From Agreia pratensis (GTDB lineage: Bacteria; Actinomycetota; Actinomycetes; Actinomycetales; Microbacteriaceae): DNA of 64,000 nt. Positions 17,871 through 28,167 of this stretch are shown here, piece after piece. Every line of letters begins with the position of its first letter. Within the stretch, counting starts at the first letter, position 1. The stretch covers positions 186,001-250,000 of the forward strand of contig NZ_FXAY01000001.1 of the NCBI RefSeq assembly GCF_900177685.1, in the 5' to 3' direction. The notes below the pieces were generated by a model. The model saw nothing but the letters and a program-made list of their open reading frames with translations. It had not been told where the DNA came from and did not search any database. Made by a program: the position numbers and the translations under genes.

Positions 17871-18181
17871 AGCCCTACTCTTCCATGCACGGGCCTCACG
17901 GCTGGCCACGCTCTGATGGCGAGGGCGACGACGATCGAGAGGAGGCCCGCGGTCATCACTGGCGGAGCCAGGCCGAGAACGGTGTGCACCTGAACGTAGT
18001 CGTATCGTTCGGCACAGTTGCCCATCGCGTCGCAGTAGTACCCACCGTTCGCGAGCGACAGAGTGCCGTTGGCCCAGCCGGCGCCCCAGACTGCGGCCGC
18101 GATAGCCAGCACGCCGAAGACCCACAACGCGACCTCGAACGGATTGACTCGGCGGCCTGGTAGCTGCTCGGAAGGCTCCAT
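17867..18181 (-). CDS. small two-helix membrane protein of unknown function
   Basis: The 104-residue protein has two hydrophobic segments (VALWVFGVLAIAAAVWGAGW and VMTAGLLSIVVALAIRAW) flanking an exterior loop with two cysteines (YYCDAMGNCAERYDY), which could pair. It shares the RVNPFEVALW opening and the MTAGLLSIVVAL second segment with the adjacent downstream gene. The pair lies between the TetR gene and cofC with no evident link to either. Confidence 0.7.
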   Translation of the reverse strand: MEPSEQLPGRRVNPFEVALWVFGVLAIAAAVWGAGWANGTLSLANGGYYCDAMGNCAERYDYVQVHTVLGLAPPVMTAGLLSIVVALAIRAWPAVRPVHGRVGL

Positions 18182-18225
18182 TCCACGACCCTGTCAGGTG
18201 GGCGCGGTCGACGGAAGCCATTGCG

Positions 18226-18867
18226 CTAGTGCCCGAGTACCGCTTTCGCACGCGGCCCCAGGCCCAGAGCGCGGGCCGCCGCCAGGTCATCGGCCGTGTC
18301 GATGTCGAGGCGCATCCGGTCGCCTCGGGCGATGTCGAGCTCGACGTGCCCCGCCTCGCGATGCCGCCGGGCGGAGCCCAGCCCGAATCGCGGCACGAGA
18401 CCCCGCGGCGACAGGGCGGTCAGCAGCGTCGTTCCCGTTCCGTCTTTGTCGGTGAGCATGCCGAGCGGAATCGCCGCCGCAAGTTCGAGCGCTGCGGTCA
18501 CATCTCGAGGTCTGATCGATGCGAGATCGCTCATCAGTGCGGCCACAGGCCGGCCCGGGTTGAGTTCCATAGCGGCCCGGATGCCCCGGGTGAAGGCCGC
18601 GTTGAGCCCCGTTCCCGGGTCGCGGCGAACGAGTGCGCCCAGCGCCTCGAAGCGCTCGGAGACCTCGGCGCTCGTCACCACGATCACCCGCACGACCGGC
18701 AGGGCCGTGCGCACGGCATCGACCGCGTCGAGCGCGAGGGCCAGCGCGAACTCGGCGCGACGCGCCTCGGGAATCTCGGAATCGGCGAGCCCACCGAGGA
18801 GCCGGCTCTTGGCTCCCACTGTGCCCTTGACGGGCATCACGACGACCCAGTCGCCCGTGGCGCTCAC
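18226..18867 (-). CDS. cofC: 2-phospho-L-lactate (PEP) guanylyltransferase, F420 biosynthesis
   Basis: The 213-residue CofC/FbiD nucleotidyltransferase makes lactyl- or enolpyruvyl-diphosphoguanosine, the donor used by CofD. The N-terminal [16 protein letters not shown] carries the lysine-rich nucleotide loop, followed by [28 protein letters not shown] and [13 protein letters not shown]. The start is a GTG that overlaps the stop of cofE as GTGA, so cofE and cofC are coupled. The 3' end lies 44 bp from the small membrane-protein genes. Confidence 0.9.
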   Translation of the reverse strand: MSATGDWVVVMPVKGTVGAKSRLLGGLADSEIPEARRAEFALALALDAVDAVRTALPVVRVIVVTSAEVSERFEALGALVRRDPGTGLNAAFTRGIRAAMELNPGRPVAALMSDLASIRPRDVTAALELAAAIPLGMLTDKDGTGTTLLTALSPRGLVPRFGLGSARRHREAGHVELDIARGDRMRLDIDTADDLAAARALGLGPRAKAVLGH

Positions 18868-19730
18868 CGCGCGCTCCAGCGCGAACGAGCTCGCAGCCGA
18901 ACCCGCGATGGCCTTGCACTCGCACGATGGCCGCGTCGCGCATCCGCCAACCCTCGGCCATAGCCTTCGGCGAAGCCCTGGGCAAGTGCCTCGTCGGTGC
19001 CCAGCCGGAACATATCGCCCTCGGGCCGTCGCACCAGTGCGCGAGCGGGAGTGTCGAGCGTCTCGACGACGAGGCGGGTCAGTCCGCGCACGAGAGCCAC
19101 CGGCATGCCCGTGGCCTTGCCTTTGATCAGATCGGTGGCCGAGGCGAGCTCGTCGCCCGTGGCGGCCTGGGTCACCGACAGCGTCTGTCCGAAGGTGTCG
19201 GTGCTGCCTCTCAGATCGTCAATGACGATCACGCCCGCGGCACCGATGGCCGCATCGACCTGGCCCTCGCGCCACGCTCTGCCCAGGGTGTCAGACACGA
19301 CGATGCCGATGAGCGCACCGGATGCCCGACGCAAGGCCGCGCACAGGGCCCGCGCCGAGGCATCCGGGTCTTCGGGCAGCAGGAGGACGGTGCCGTCGGG
19401 CGTGTTGCTCGCGTCGACCCCCGCCGCGGCCTGCACCAGGCCCTGGCGGTTCTCGACGATGCGCGTGACGCCTCCCGGGTGCGCGCGGGACGCAACGAGG
19501 CGAACCGTCTCACGGGTGATCGCGTCTTCACGGTCGGTCGCGGCGATCACTCGCCCCTCTGCCTTGGAGACGATCTTCGACGTGACGACGAGAATGTCGC
19601 CGTCTTCGAGGGTCAATTCCTGCGCACCGAGCGCAGACTCGATAAGCGCCGCCAGATCATCGCCGGGAGAGACCTCGGGAATGCCCTCGACGCCGATCAG
19701 CCGGATCTCTGCGGCGTGGGATCGGGCCAC
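18864..19730 (-). CDS. cofE: coenzyme F420-0:L-glutamate ligase
   Basis: The 288-residue CofE adds gamma-linked glutamates to F420-0. The family sequence includes [53 protein letters not shown] and GLRGSTD-like [11 protein letters not shown]. The GTG start shares its G with the TAG of the upstream LLM gene; a longer frame runs back through that gene and is not used. Unlike mycobacterial FbiB it has no C-terminal nitroreductase-like FMN domain. The last 25 residues are arginine-rich and look poorly conserved. Confidence 0.9.
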   Translation of the reverse strand: MARSHAAEIRLIGVEGIPEVSPGDDLAALIESALGAQELTLEDGDILVVTSKIVSKAEGRVIAATDREDAITRETVRLVASRAHPGGVTRIVENRQGLVQAAAGVDASNTPDGTVLLLPEDPDASARALCAALRRASGALIGIVVSDTLGRAWREGQVDAAIGAAGVIVIDDLRGSTDTFGQTLSVTQAATGDELASATDLIKGKATGMPVALVRGLTRLVVETLDTPARALVRRPEGDMFRLGTDEALAQGFAEGYGRGLADARRGHRASARPSRVRLRARSRWSAR

Positions 19731-20731
19731 TAGCGGTGCAGCTTCGGCAGCACGTCGCGACCGAAGACCTCGATCCACTCTTTCTGGTTGCGGCCGACGT
19801 TGTGCAGGTAGACGCGATCGAAGCCCAGGTCGATGAAGCTCTGAATATAGGCGCGGTGCACGTCGGGGTCGCTCGAGATCACCAGGCGGCCCTCGAAGTC
19901 TTCGGGGCGCACGAGCTTGGCCATCTGCTCGAGTTCGAACGGCGAGCGGATGTCGCCCTTCGGGAATTTCATGCCGCCGTTCGGCCACTCGGTCATGGCG
20001 TTGACGAGAGCGATCTCGTCGGTCTCTGCCCACGACATGTGCAGCTGCAGCACGCGCGGCATCGTCGACGGGTCTTTGCCCGCCTCGCGCGCTCCCTCTT
20101 CGAACTTGGCGAAGAGGCCCTCGATCTTGGCGAGCGGTGCGCCCACCGTGATGAGGCCGTCGACGTGGCGGCCTGCACGCTTCGCCGTGACCGGGCCTGC
20201 CGTGGCCACGAGGATCTCTGGCGCGACAGGCGGCATCGTCCACAGCCTGGTCGACTCGAGCTTGTAGAACTGGCCTGAGTGCTTCACGTCTTTTCCGGCG
20301 ATCGACGCCGTGAAGAGCTTGTTGATGATCTCGATGGCCTCGAACATGCGGTTGATGCGTTCGGGCGCCTCGGGCCAGTAGCCACCCACGATGTGCTCGT
20401 TCAGGGCCTCACCAGAGCCCAGGCCGAGCCAGTGCCGGCCCGGGTACATGGCGCCGAGGGTTGCGGATGCCTGGGCCACCATCGCGGGATGCCAGCGGAA
20501 CGTCGGGGCCGTTACACCGGGGCCGAAGTCTCCGGTGGTGCGCTCGCCCAGGGCGGCGAGAACCTCCCAGACGAAGGCGCTCTGGCCCTGCTGCGGAACC
20601 CACGGCTGGAAGTGATCCGCCGCCATCACGCCCGTGAAGCCGTGCTGTTCGGCAAGTGCCGACAGAGCGACGGCCTCGGTGGGGTGGAACTGCTCGAGCA
20701 TGGCGGCATAGCCGATGGAGAGATCAGACAT
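19730..20731 (-). CDS. F420-dependent glucose-6-phosphate dehydrogenase-like LLM oxidoreductase
   Basis: The 333-residue luciferase-fold enzyme of the Fgd-like family has [59 protein letters not shown] and [12 protein letters not shown], all typical. In Mycobacterium the founding member reduces F420 with glucose-6-phosphate. Members of this broader family can use other alcohols or sugars. Coupling to cofE and cofC (TAGTG overlap) supports an F420 role. The segment [20 protein letters not shown] completes the barrel. The substrate is unproven. Confidence 0.9.
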   Translation of the reverse strand: MSDLSIGYAAMLEQFHPTEAVALSALAEQHGFTGVMAADHFQPWVPQQGQSAFVWEVLAALGERTTGDFGPGVTAPTFRWHPAMVAQASATLGAMYPGRHWLGLGSGEALNEHIVGGYWPEAPERINRMFEAIEIINKLFTASIAGKDVKHSGQFYKLESTRLWTMPPVAPEILVATAGPVTAKRAGRHVDGLITVGAPLAKIEGLFAKFEEGAREAGKDPSTMPRVLQLHMSWAETDEIALVNAMTEWPNGGMKFPKGDIRSPFELEQMAKLVRPEDFEGRLVISSDPDVHRAYIQSFIDLGFDRVYLHNVGRNQKEWIEVFGRDVLPKLHR

Positions 20732-20780
20732 GCTTCCATCCTCCCACTCGCGTGTGAAGAACAGGTTTCGAAGATGCGCC

Positions 20781-21263
20781 TTATTGCGTGTTCAGAAATT
20801 CTGCGACGGCGGCCGGCACATACGGCGCCACGTCGCCACCCAGCGACGACACCTGCCGCACGAGCGAACTCGAGACGTGCGCGTGAGCGGGGTCGGGCAG
20901 CAGGAACACCGTCTCGACTCCGGCCAGATTGCGATTCACGATGGCCATCGGCGTCTCGTAGGCCACGTCGACCTGCGAGCGGATTCCCTTGACGAGCGCC
21001 CGCGCTCCGACATCAGTGCAGTAGTCGACGAGCAGGCCGACGCTCCACGAGTTGACGACGATGTTCGATGGCAGCCCCTCGTCGAGAATGGCCTGCTCGA
21101 TCAGGCGTACCCGCTGCGAGATAGGCAGAAGGGCGGTCTTGGCGGGGTTGTGCACCACCAGAACGTGCACCTCATCAAAGAGGCCCGCAGCCCGCGAGAT
21201 GACATCGAGATGCCCGAGGGTGACAGGGTCGAAAGACCCGGGTACGACGGCGACGCTGCTCAT
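20781..21263 (-). CDS. coaD: pantetheine-phosphate adenylyltransferase
   Basis: The 160-residue CoaD joins ATP and 4'-phosphopantetheine to make dephospho-CoA. The N-terminal [15 protein letters not shown] carries the nucleotidyltransferase TxGH motif, with [21 protein letters not shown] and the C-terminal [10 protein letters not shown] as expected. The length is normal. In many actinobacteria coaD lies next to rsmD/recG. Here the order is broken and about 18 kb of other genes separate them. Confidence 0.96.
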   Translation of the reverse strand: MSSVAVVPGSFDPVTLGHLDVISRAAGLFDEVHVLVVHNPAKTALLPISQRVRLIEQAILDEGLPSNIVVNSWSVGLLVDYCTDVGARALVKGIRSQVDVAYETPMAIVNRNLAGVETVFLLPDPAHAHVSSSLVRQVSSLGGDVAPYVPAAVAEFLNTQ

Positions 21264-21272
21264 GGTTCGACC

Positions 21273-22928
<1,656 letters not shown>

Positions 22929-22939
22929 GACTCCATGGT

Positions 22940-22968
22940 GTCAGGAGCGCGGGCCGCAGGCGAGTTGG
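22940..22968 (+). repeat. direct repeat copy 1 (partner 30585-30613)
   Basis: A 29-base sequence just upstream of the ABC-F gene recurs in the same orientation at 30585-30613 with one mismatch. Weaker shared blocks (GTGCCAAC, CGTCTTAC) follow both copies. The two copies bracket 7.6 kb of accessory genes. Confidence 0.75.
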
Positions 22969-23038
22969 GCGGTGGGGCACGGCAGTGCCAACGGAATGCG
23001 TCTTACAACCGATTATTTTCCAAGACTCGCACGGATGG

Positions 23039-23063
23039 CATCTCCTCCTCAGAGCAGGAGATG
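23039..23063 (-). terminator. possible hairpin downstream of amidohydrolase gene
   Basis: Arms CATCTCCT and AGGAGATG (8 bp) enclose a nine-base loop about 50 bp past the amidohydrolase stop on the minus strand. There is no clear T run, so it may be a weak or rho-assisted terminator. Confidence 0.35.
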
Positions 23064-23112
23064 CTTTGTAGCAGCGTTCAGTGATCACTCCCTCCCGCTG
23101 GAGTTATCGAAG

Positions 23113-24144
23113 CTATTTGACCAAGCGGGGGAAGAGTCTCTCAGCGGCGGATCGGCTCACCTCTCCAAGCCGTTCCGCGCCGGGGCCGTCGTAGATGGCC
23201 AGGGAGCGGTCGAAACGGGCGGTCCATTCTGGGTGCGCGTAGGGGAAATCGCTGCCGTAGAGGATGTGGCCCGGCTCCGCGAATGCTAGAAGTGACGGCA
23301 GCGAGGTGGGGCTGGAAGATAGGGCGGTGTCGAAGTAGAACTTGCGAAGGCCCGCTTGGATGCTTTCCGGGGTGGTGCCGGGGTTGAACATTGCGGCAGC
23401 ACTGAATCGGTCTGCAGCGTAGGGCAGGAAACCGCCGGCGTGCGAAAGGATTATGCGTAGGTCCGGATGCCGGTCGAATACTCCGTGCGCGACGAGGTCC
23501 ACGGCGGTGCGGGTTGTGTCGAATGGGAAGTCCAGCAGCGCTGTGGGCATTCCCGGCAGTTGCTGGATCGGCGGCGCCGTGGGATGCACGAAAACGACAG
23601 CCGAACGCGCGGCGAGCTCTGTCCACAGCGGCTCGTACGCGGGATCGCCGAGGTAACGCCCGTGCGCGTTCGAAAGAAGGAGCACGCCGTCGGCATGGAG
23701 CTCGTCGAGGGCCCGCACTGCTTCGGCGACTGCGCCGTCGAAGTCTGGCAGTGGCAGCACGGCGAAATGTCCGAAGCGGTCAGGGTGTTCCCTGACCAGC
23801 TCGGCCTGGTAGTCATTCAGCTCGCGGGCGAGACCGCGGGCAGCGGCATCGTCACCAAAGTGAACACCAGGTGCGCTGATCGACAGTATCCCCGTCTCGA
23901 TACCCGTCGCATCCATCATGGAAATCGCGGACTGGGGATCCCACTCAGGCATTTGCCAGCCCCCGACGGTCCGCGGGCCTTGGCGCGCCGCTGTCCCACC
24001 GCTCTCAGCCCACGGATTCCATTGCGCGGACCCACCAGCTACGGCCTGCGCCCCACTCCCTGTCATCAGACTTCCCGCCGCCGCCAGCGCCTCAAAGTAG
24101 CGAGGCGGAAGCAGGTGCTGGTGAACATCGATTTTGCCCGACAT
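23113..24144 (-). CDS. amidohydrolase family 2 protein (ACMSD-like metal-dependent hydrolase/decarboxylase)
   Basis: The 343-residue TIM-barrel protein shows family metal-site positions: KIDVHQHLLPP at the N-terminus (HxH type), VVFVHPTAPP, IILSHAGGFLPY and YGSDFPYAHPEW. Relatives decarboxylate aromatic acids such as aminocarboxymuconate semialdehyde or 6-methylsalicylate, or hydrolyse lactones. A longer frame extends upstream, but the chosen ATG follows a clear GGAGGG eight bases earlier. It is divergent from a TetR gene and may be in its regulon. The substrate is unknown. Confidence 0.88.
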   Translation of the reverse strand: MSGKIDVHQHLLPPRYFEALAAAGSLMTGSGAQAVAGGSAQWNPWAESGGTAARQGPRTVGGWQMPEWDPQSAISMMDATGIETGILSISAPGVHFGDDAAARGLARELNDYQAELVREHPDRFGHFAVLPLPDFDGAVAEAVRALDELHADGVLLLSNAHGRYLGDPAYEPLWTELAARSAVVFVHPTAPPIQQLPGMPTALLDFPFDTTRTAVDLVAHGVFDRHPDLRIILSHAGGFLPYAADRFSAAAMFNPGTTPESIQAGLRKFYFDTALSSSPTSLPSLLAFAEPGHILYGSDFPYAHPEWTARFDRSLAIYDGPGAERLGEVSRSAAERLFPRLVK

Positions 24145-24241
24145 AGTGACACCCTCCAGGTGTTCTCGGCGACGCTTTTTGGTCGCGCACAAACGAACAG
24201 TTCTTATTTTACATCTGTCCAGTAGATGACGAGTGTACGTC

Positions 24242-24351
24242 AGTGTCGACACTCCAGCAACACCCCTTCGGCCCACTGAGCGTCGGAAGGTTCCTGCGGA
24301 GAAAACATTCGTGCAGAGACTAAATAAATGCATAGACTGCATAAAACAGTC
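24242..24351. promoter_or_regulatory. divergent promoter region with palindromes (amidohydrolase / TetR-MFS)
   Basis: The 236-bp divergent gap 24145-24380 holds a perfect 12-bp palindrome AGTGTCGACACT (24242-24253) and an inverted pair GACTG/CAGTC (24335-24339, 24347-24351) just before the TetR gene. These are candidate operators for the TetR protein at 24381; no footprint is implied. Confidence 0.4.
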
Positions 24352-24380
24352 GCAAAAACACTGAAGCAACGGAGGCGAAC

Positions 24381-25022
24381 ATGAATGGCGGATTGCGTGA
24401 ACGCAAGCGGGCGGCGACACAGGAAACAATCGAACGTGCCGCAATCTCGCTTGCGCTGGAGCACGGCTTCGAGAACGTCACCGTAGACATGATCTGCGAG
24501 GCCAGCATGGTGTCCCAGCGCACCTTCTTCAACTACTTCGGATCGAAGGAGGGGGTCATTATCGGCGGCACGCCGGCTATGCCGAGCAATGACCATATTG
24601 ACGCGTTCACCCGGGCGACGGGCTCGAATCTCCTTGCCGATTTCCTCACCATGATCACCTCCTCGCTCCTAGAGCGTGAGCCAGATGCCGCGCTCTTCAA
24701 GGATCGACGGACGCTCATCATGCGCACCCCAGAACTCTTGATCAGAGAAACGGCTCGCATGAGCGAATCCGAAGACCAATTCGTCGCCATCATCATGACC
24801 CGCTATGAGATCCAAGGACTAAGCCCCGCCAATCAACCCGAGCTAGAAGACGAGGCCCGGATGGTCATCGCCCTCACCGCCGGCGTCCTGCGCTACGTGA
24901 GACATCGATGGGCAAGCTCGCAACCAGGAGCGTCCACACGGGATCTCCTGAGCAATTCCATCGAACTCATCCACCGCATCACCAACGATCACTCTCAACA
25001 ACCGAAGGGCACGGCACACTAA
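24381..25022 (+). CDS. TetR family transcriptional regulator
   Basis: The 213-residue protein has an N-terminal helix-turn-helix (RERKRAATQETIERAAISLA, then ASMVSQRTFFNYFGSKEGVI, residues about 5-60), a pattern shared with AcrR-like repressors of drug exporters. GGAGGCG precedes the ATG. The stop lies two bases before the DHA2-type MFS exporter start, so the two form an operon. It probably senses a toxic compound and controls the exporter and itself, perhaps also the divergent amidohydrolase. Confidence 0.9.
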   Translation: MNGGLRERKRAATQETIERAAISLALEHGFENVTVDMICEASMVSQRTFFNYFGSKEGVIIGGTPAMPSNDHIDAFTRATGSNLLADFLTMITSSLLEREPDAALFKDRRTLIMRTPELLIRETARMSESEDQFVAIIMTRYEIQGLSPANQPELEDEARMVIALTAGVLRYVRHRWASSQPGASTRDLLSNSIELIHRITNDHSQQPKGTAH

Positions 25023-25024
25023 CC

Positions 25025-26674
25025 ATGACCGACACATCTCTCAGCGAGCAAGGCGCCGCCGCGTCGGGGACCTCGAAACGCAACATTCTGCTCATCTTCG
25101 CCGGCCTCATCTTGACCATGCTGCTCTCCTCACTCGATCAGAGCATGTTCTCCACAGCGTTACCGACGATCGTTGGGGAACTCAACGGCGTCGACAGCAT
25201 GCTGTGGGTAACCACGGCCTACATCCTGGCCTCGACGATCATGCTGCCGGTCTACGGCAAGCTCAGCGACTTGATAGGTCGGAAAGGCCTTTTCATCGCT
25301 GCGATCAGCCTGTTCGTCCTCGGCTCCATTATCGGCGGCATGGCACAGGACATGACTGTGCTCATCGTCGGTCGAGCCGTGCAGGGACTCGGCGGCGGTG
25401 GGCTCATGATTCTGTCGCAGGCGATCATCGCTGACGTCGTCCCCGCCCGTGAGCGCGGCCGATACATGGGGATCATGGGCGGCGTGTTCGCGATCTCGTC
25501 CGTCGCCGGCCCCCTGCTCGGAGGCTGGTTCACAGAGGGGCCTGGATGGCGGTGGGGCCTGTGGATCAACATTCCTCTGGGAATCCTCGCCATCGTCTCT
25601 GCGGCGGTCTTCCTTCACCTACCCAAGAACACCGCAGGGCGACCCCAGGTCGACTTCGCCGGGATGGGGCTTTTGGCCGTTGCGTCGACCGGCCTGGTCC
25701 TGGTCACCACGTGGGGCGGGAGGACTTATGACTGGGACTCGGCCGTGATCATCTTCCTGTTCGTCGCGACCATCGTGGCGGGCGTCGCTTTCGTGCTGGT
25801 CGAGCGTCGCGCCGCCGAGCCGATCATGCCGCTCAAGCTCTTCAAGGATCGCAACTTCAACCTGACCACGACCGCCGGCTTGATTACGGGAATTGCCATG
25901 TTCGGCGCTATCGCCTACATCCCCACCTACCTGCAGATGGTCACCGGAGTGGACGCGACAGAGGCAGGTTTGCTGATGATTCCCCTGATGGCCGCCCTGC
26001 TGGTCAGTTCGATCGTTTCCGGTCAGCTCGTCAGTAAGTTCGGTCGCTACAAGTGGCTTCCCGTCGTGGGAACGGTCATCATCGCCGTTTCTCTGTTCCT
26101 TCTGTCCACGATGACGCCGTCCTTGGCGGTCTGGGTACTCTGCTCCTACCTCGCGATCATGGGCCTGGGTCTGGGTATGAGCATGCAGATCCTCATCCTG
26201 ATCGTGCAGAACTCGTTCCCTAATTCCCAAGTGGGCACCGCAACCGCGGCAAACAACTACTTCCGACAGATCGGTGCCAGCTTGGGCACCGCGGTAGTGG
26301 GCAGCCTTTTCGTTGCGAACCTCACGGATCTACTCGCAGTTCGCCTGCCTGCCGGCGCCGCCACCGCGGCGGGGGGAAGCAACTCGTTCACTCCGGCACT
26401 AGTGCGAGACCTGCCCACTGCGGTCCGTGACGTGATTGTCGGCGCTTACAACGACGCGCTTGCGCCCGTGTTCTTGTACATGGTTCCCATGGTTCTCGTG
26501 GCAGCCGTCTTGCTTCTATTCATCACCGAGAAGCCGCTGGCCACGACGATCGAACGGGATATCCTCCCCAAGACTCTCGAGATAGACGGTGCAGACAGCG
26601 TCGCTCTCTCATCAATTCCACAGGAGGTGCGCAGGGCAGACGTACGAAAGAGTTCTGCGAGCACAACGTCCTAG
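25025..26674 (+). CDS. MFS multidrug efflux transporter, DHA2 (14-TMS) family
   Basis: The 549-residue, about 14-segment drug:H+ antiporter has the motif LDQSMFSTALPTIVGEL in the first helix (family motif D1), GKLSDLIGRKGLF as motif A in loop 2-3, and GPLLGGWF as motif C. A soluble tail follows. The chosen ATG is two bases after the TetR stop; a longer frame overlapping the regulator is not used. Homologues of the EmrB/QacA group export dyes, antiseptics or antibiotics. The substrate here is unknown. Confidence 0.93.
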   Translation: MTDTSLSEQGAAASGTSKRNILLIFAGLILTMLLSSLDQSMFSTALPTIVGELNGVDSMLWVTTAYILASTIMLPVYGKLSDLIGRKGLFIAAISLFVLGSIIGGMAQDMTVLIVGRAVQGLGGGGLMILSQAIIADVVPARERGRYMGIMGGVFAISSVAGPLLGGWFTEGPGWRWGLWINIPLGILAIVSAAVFLHLPKNTAGRPQVDFAGMGLLAVASTGLVLVTTWGGRTYDWDSAVIIFLFVATIVAGVAFVLVERRAAEPIMPLKLFKDRNFNLTTTAGLITGIAMFGAIAYIPTYLQMVTGVDATEAGLLMIPLMAALLVSSIVSGQLVSKFGRYKWLPVVGTVIIAVSLFLLSTMTPSLAVWVLCSYLAIMGLGLGMSMQILILIVQNSFPNSQVGTATAANNYFRQIGASLGTAVVGSLFVANLTDLLAVRLPAGAATAAGGSNSFTPALVRDLPTAVRDVIVGAYNDALAPVFLYMVPMVLVAAVLLLFITEKPLATTIERDILPKTLEIDGADSVALSSIPQEVRRADVRKSSASTTS

Positions 26675-26737
26675 TGGTGTGACGCAGCCGATTTCGACGA
26701 TGACGGCGCCGATTCCACCCAGGAGGTATGCCGAGTA

Positions 26738-27313
26738 TCAGCTGTTTGGATGGTCGGTCCAGGCGGCAGAGACGCTGCGATCAACAACGCGACGCCAGCC
26801 GTGGGGGGCGGCAGGGTCGTGACTGGCCATCCCGGCCATCCACAGCACGGTCATGAGGTCTTCGGGGGTGAATTCGTCGGACAACACGCCAGCAACGTGG
26901 GCTGTCTCGACGAGTTCGGCCCCAAGCGCCATAGACCGTTCACATGCGTTGATAAGCAGCACCGCATCTGGGTAGCGGCGCAGCATCGCGTCATTCATCG
27001 CCGGGTCGCTGAGCTGCAGGTCGATCATCTCGGTGATGAATGTTTCCAGCTGTGCGCGAGGAGTCTCCGCTTCCAATGTCCGATCCCTGAGCGCCTTGAG
27101 CTTCTCTCCGGCGAGGTTGTCGACCACGGCATCGATGAGCTCCTCGCGGGACCCGACGCGGTTATAGAGCGTCCCGATGCTCACGCCGGCTTCTCGGGCG
27201 ATGTCCTCCAATGGAGCGGACAAGCCTCGGCGCGAGAACACGGCCAGGGCAGCCACGCGCAGCTTCTCGAGGTTCGCCTGTGCGTCTCGGCGCAGGCCAG
27301 GCGTAGCGGTCAT
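26738..27313 (-). CDS. TetR family transcriptional regulator
   Basis: The 191-residue protein has the helix-turn-helix LRVAALAVFSRRGLSAPLED followed by IAREAGVSIGTLYNRVGSRE, close to the TetR group that neighbours SDR genes. The start at MTATPGLRRDAQ is preferred over a longer frame that would include the operator region. It is divergent from the SDR gene at 27433, and the perfect inverted repeat at 27362-27381 lies between them. It is convergent with the MFS gene. Confidence 0.88.
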   Translation of the reverse strand: MTATPGLRRDAQANLEKLRVAALAVFSRRGLSAPLEDIAREAGVSIGTLYNRVGSREELIDAVVDNLAGEKLKALRDRTLEAETPRAQLETFITEMIDLQLSDPAMNDAMLRRYPDAVLLINACERSMALGAELVETAHVAGVLSDEFTPEDLMTVLWMAGMASHDPAAPHGWRRVVDRSVSAAWTDHPNS

Positions 27314-27361
27314 GACAACTCCAGTAGAAAGTGAGGGGCATCTCAACATATGCTTGGTATG

Positions 27362-27381
27362 AGTTGAGGACGATCTCAACT
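27362..27381. promoter_or_regulatory. operator-like inverted repeat between TetR and SDR genes
   Basis: AGTTGAG (27362-27368) and CTCAACT (27375-27381) are perfect 7-bp arms around GACGAT. A further CTCAAC half-site lies just upstream near 27343. The placement in a divergent TetR-target intergenic region fits a TetR operator. Confidence 0.65.
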
Positions 27382-27432
27382 TACCGCACCAGAACACACT
27401 CGGCTCGGCGGTGGGCCACGGAGGAAGACACC

Positions 27433-28098
27433 ATGCCCCTCATTACTATCATCGGCGCTGGCCCTGGACTGGGCCTGGAGATCGCGCGGGCCTTCGGGCA
27501 GAAGGGCTTCGATGTCGCTCTCGTCGCCCGCGACCAGTCCAAGCTCGACGCACTTGCACAGACTCTTGCAGGTGAAGGCATCCATGCTCAGGGCTTCACC
27601 GCCGACGTCAGCGTGCCGGCCACGATCACGAATGCGCTCCAGTCGATTCGGGAGACGCTCGGCCCGATCGATGTCCTTGAGTTTTCGCCGGCGGACCGAA
27701 CCCTGGAATCCGTCGATGCCCTGAAGGTGACTATGGAAAACCTTCAGCCGCAGATCGACTTCTATCTGGGCGGCGCTGTCACCGCGGTCGGCGCAGTGCT
27801 GCCGGACATGATCGAAAGCAACACCGGAACCATCCTCGTGACAACGGGCGGCGGCTCGCTTGCGCCGACGCCGGCTCGTGGCAACATCAACATCGCTGCA
27901 GCGGGGCTCCGAAACTGGACACTCAATCTCAACAGCGCCCTTGCGGATACGGGAGTCTATGTCGCACTCGTCGCAATCACCGCTCTCATCGGTGGCGGCC
28001 GCCCGGATGCCGAGCCCGCCGTCATTGCGAAGGAGTATGTGAAGCTTCACGCCGAGCGACGTGACGCGGAGCTGCACTACGTCGCTTACGACCGCTGA
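27433..28098 (+). CDS. short-chain dehydrogenase/reductase-like protein lacking the YxxxK site
   Basis: The 221-residue Rossmann protein has an intact nucleotide loop (IGAGPGLGLEIARAFGQKGF) and VALVARDQSKLDAL. At the place of the catalytic Tyr-x-x-x-Lys there is only PARGNINIAAAGLRNW, and the NNAG strand is replaced by DVLEFSPADRT. It may bind NAD(P) without classical SDR chemistry, perhaps as a sensor or with another mechanism. The ATG follows GGAAGACACC. It is divergent from, and probably controlled by, the TetR gene at 26738. Confidence 0.85.
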   Translation: MPLITIIGAGPGLGLEIARAFGQKGFDVALVARDQSKLDALAQTLAGEGIHAQGFTADVSVPATITNALQSIRETLGPIDVLEFSPADRTLESVDALKVTMENLQPQIDFYLGGAVTAVGAVLPDMIESNTGTILVTTGGGSLAPTPARGNINIAAAGLRNWTLNLNSALADTGVYVALVAITALIGGGRPDAEPAVIAKEYVKLHAERRDAELHYVAYDR

Positions 28099-28104
28099 CA
28101 TCGT

Positions 28105-28135
28105 TCCCGTCCGGGGCGTTCAGCGCCGGACGGGA
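28105..28135. terminator. bidirectional hairpin between convergent SDR and TetR genes
   Basis: Ten-base arms TCCCGTCCGG and CCGGACGGGA enclose an 11-base loop, 6 bp after the SDR stop and 32 bp after the convergent TetR stop (28168). It has no long T run but is strong and well placed to separate the two transcripts. Confidence 0.6.
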
Positions 28136-28167
28136 CGTGGTCCAGGGCGCTGGAGCTCCGGGAGTGC

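Noticed and set aside
18864-20243. Extended CofE of 459 residues starting inside the LLM gene
   Set aside because: The added N-terminus is an out-of-frame shadow of the LLM oxidoreductase. The GTG at 19730 matches the CofE family start.
25025-26674. Assigning a named drug substrate to the DHA2 exporter
   Set aside because: The motifs define the 14-TMS family only. No residue pattern known to me identifies the drug.
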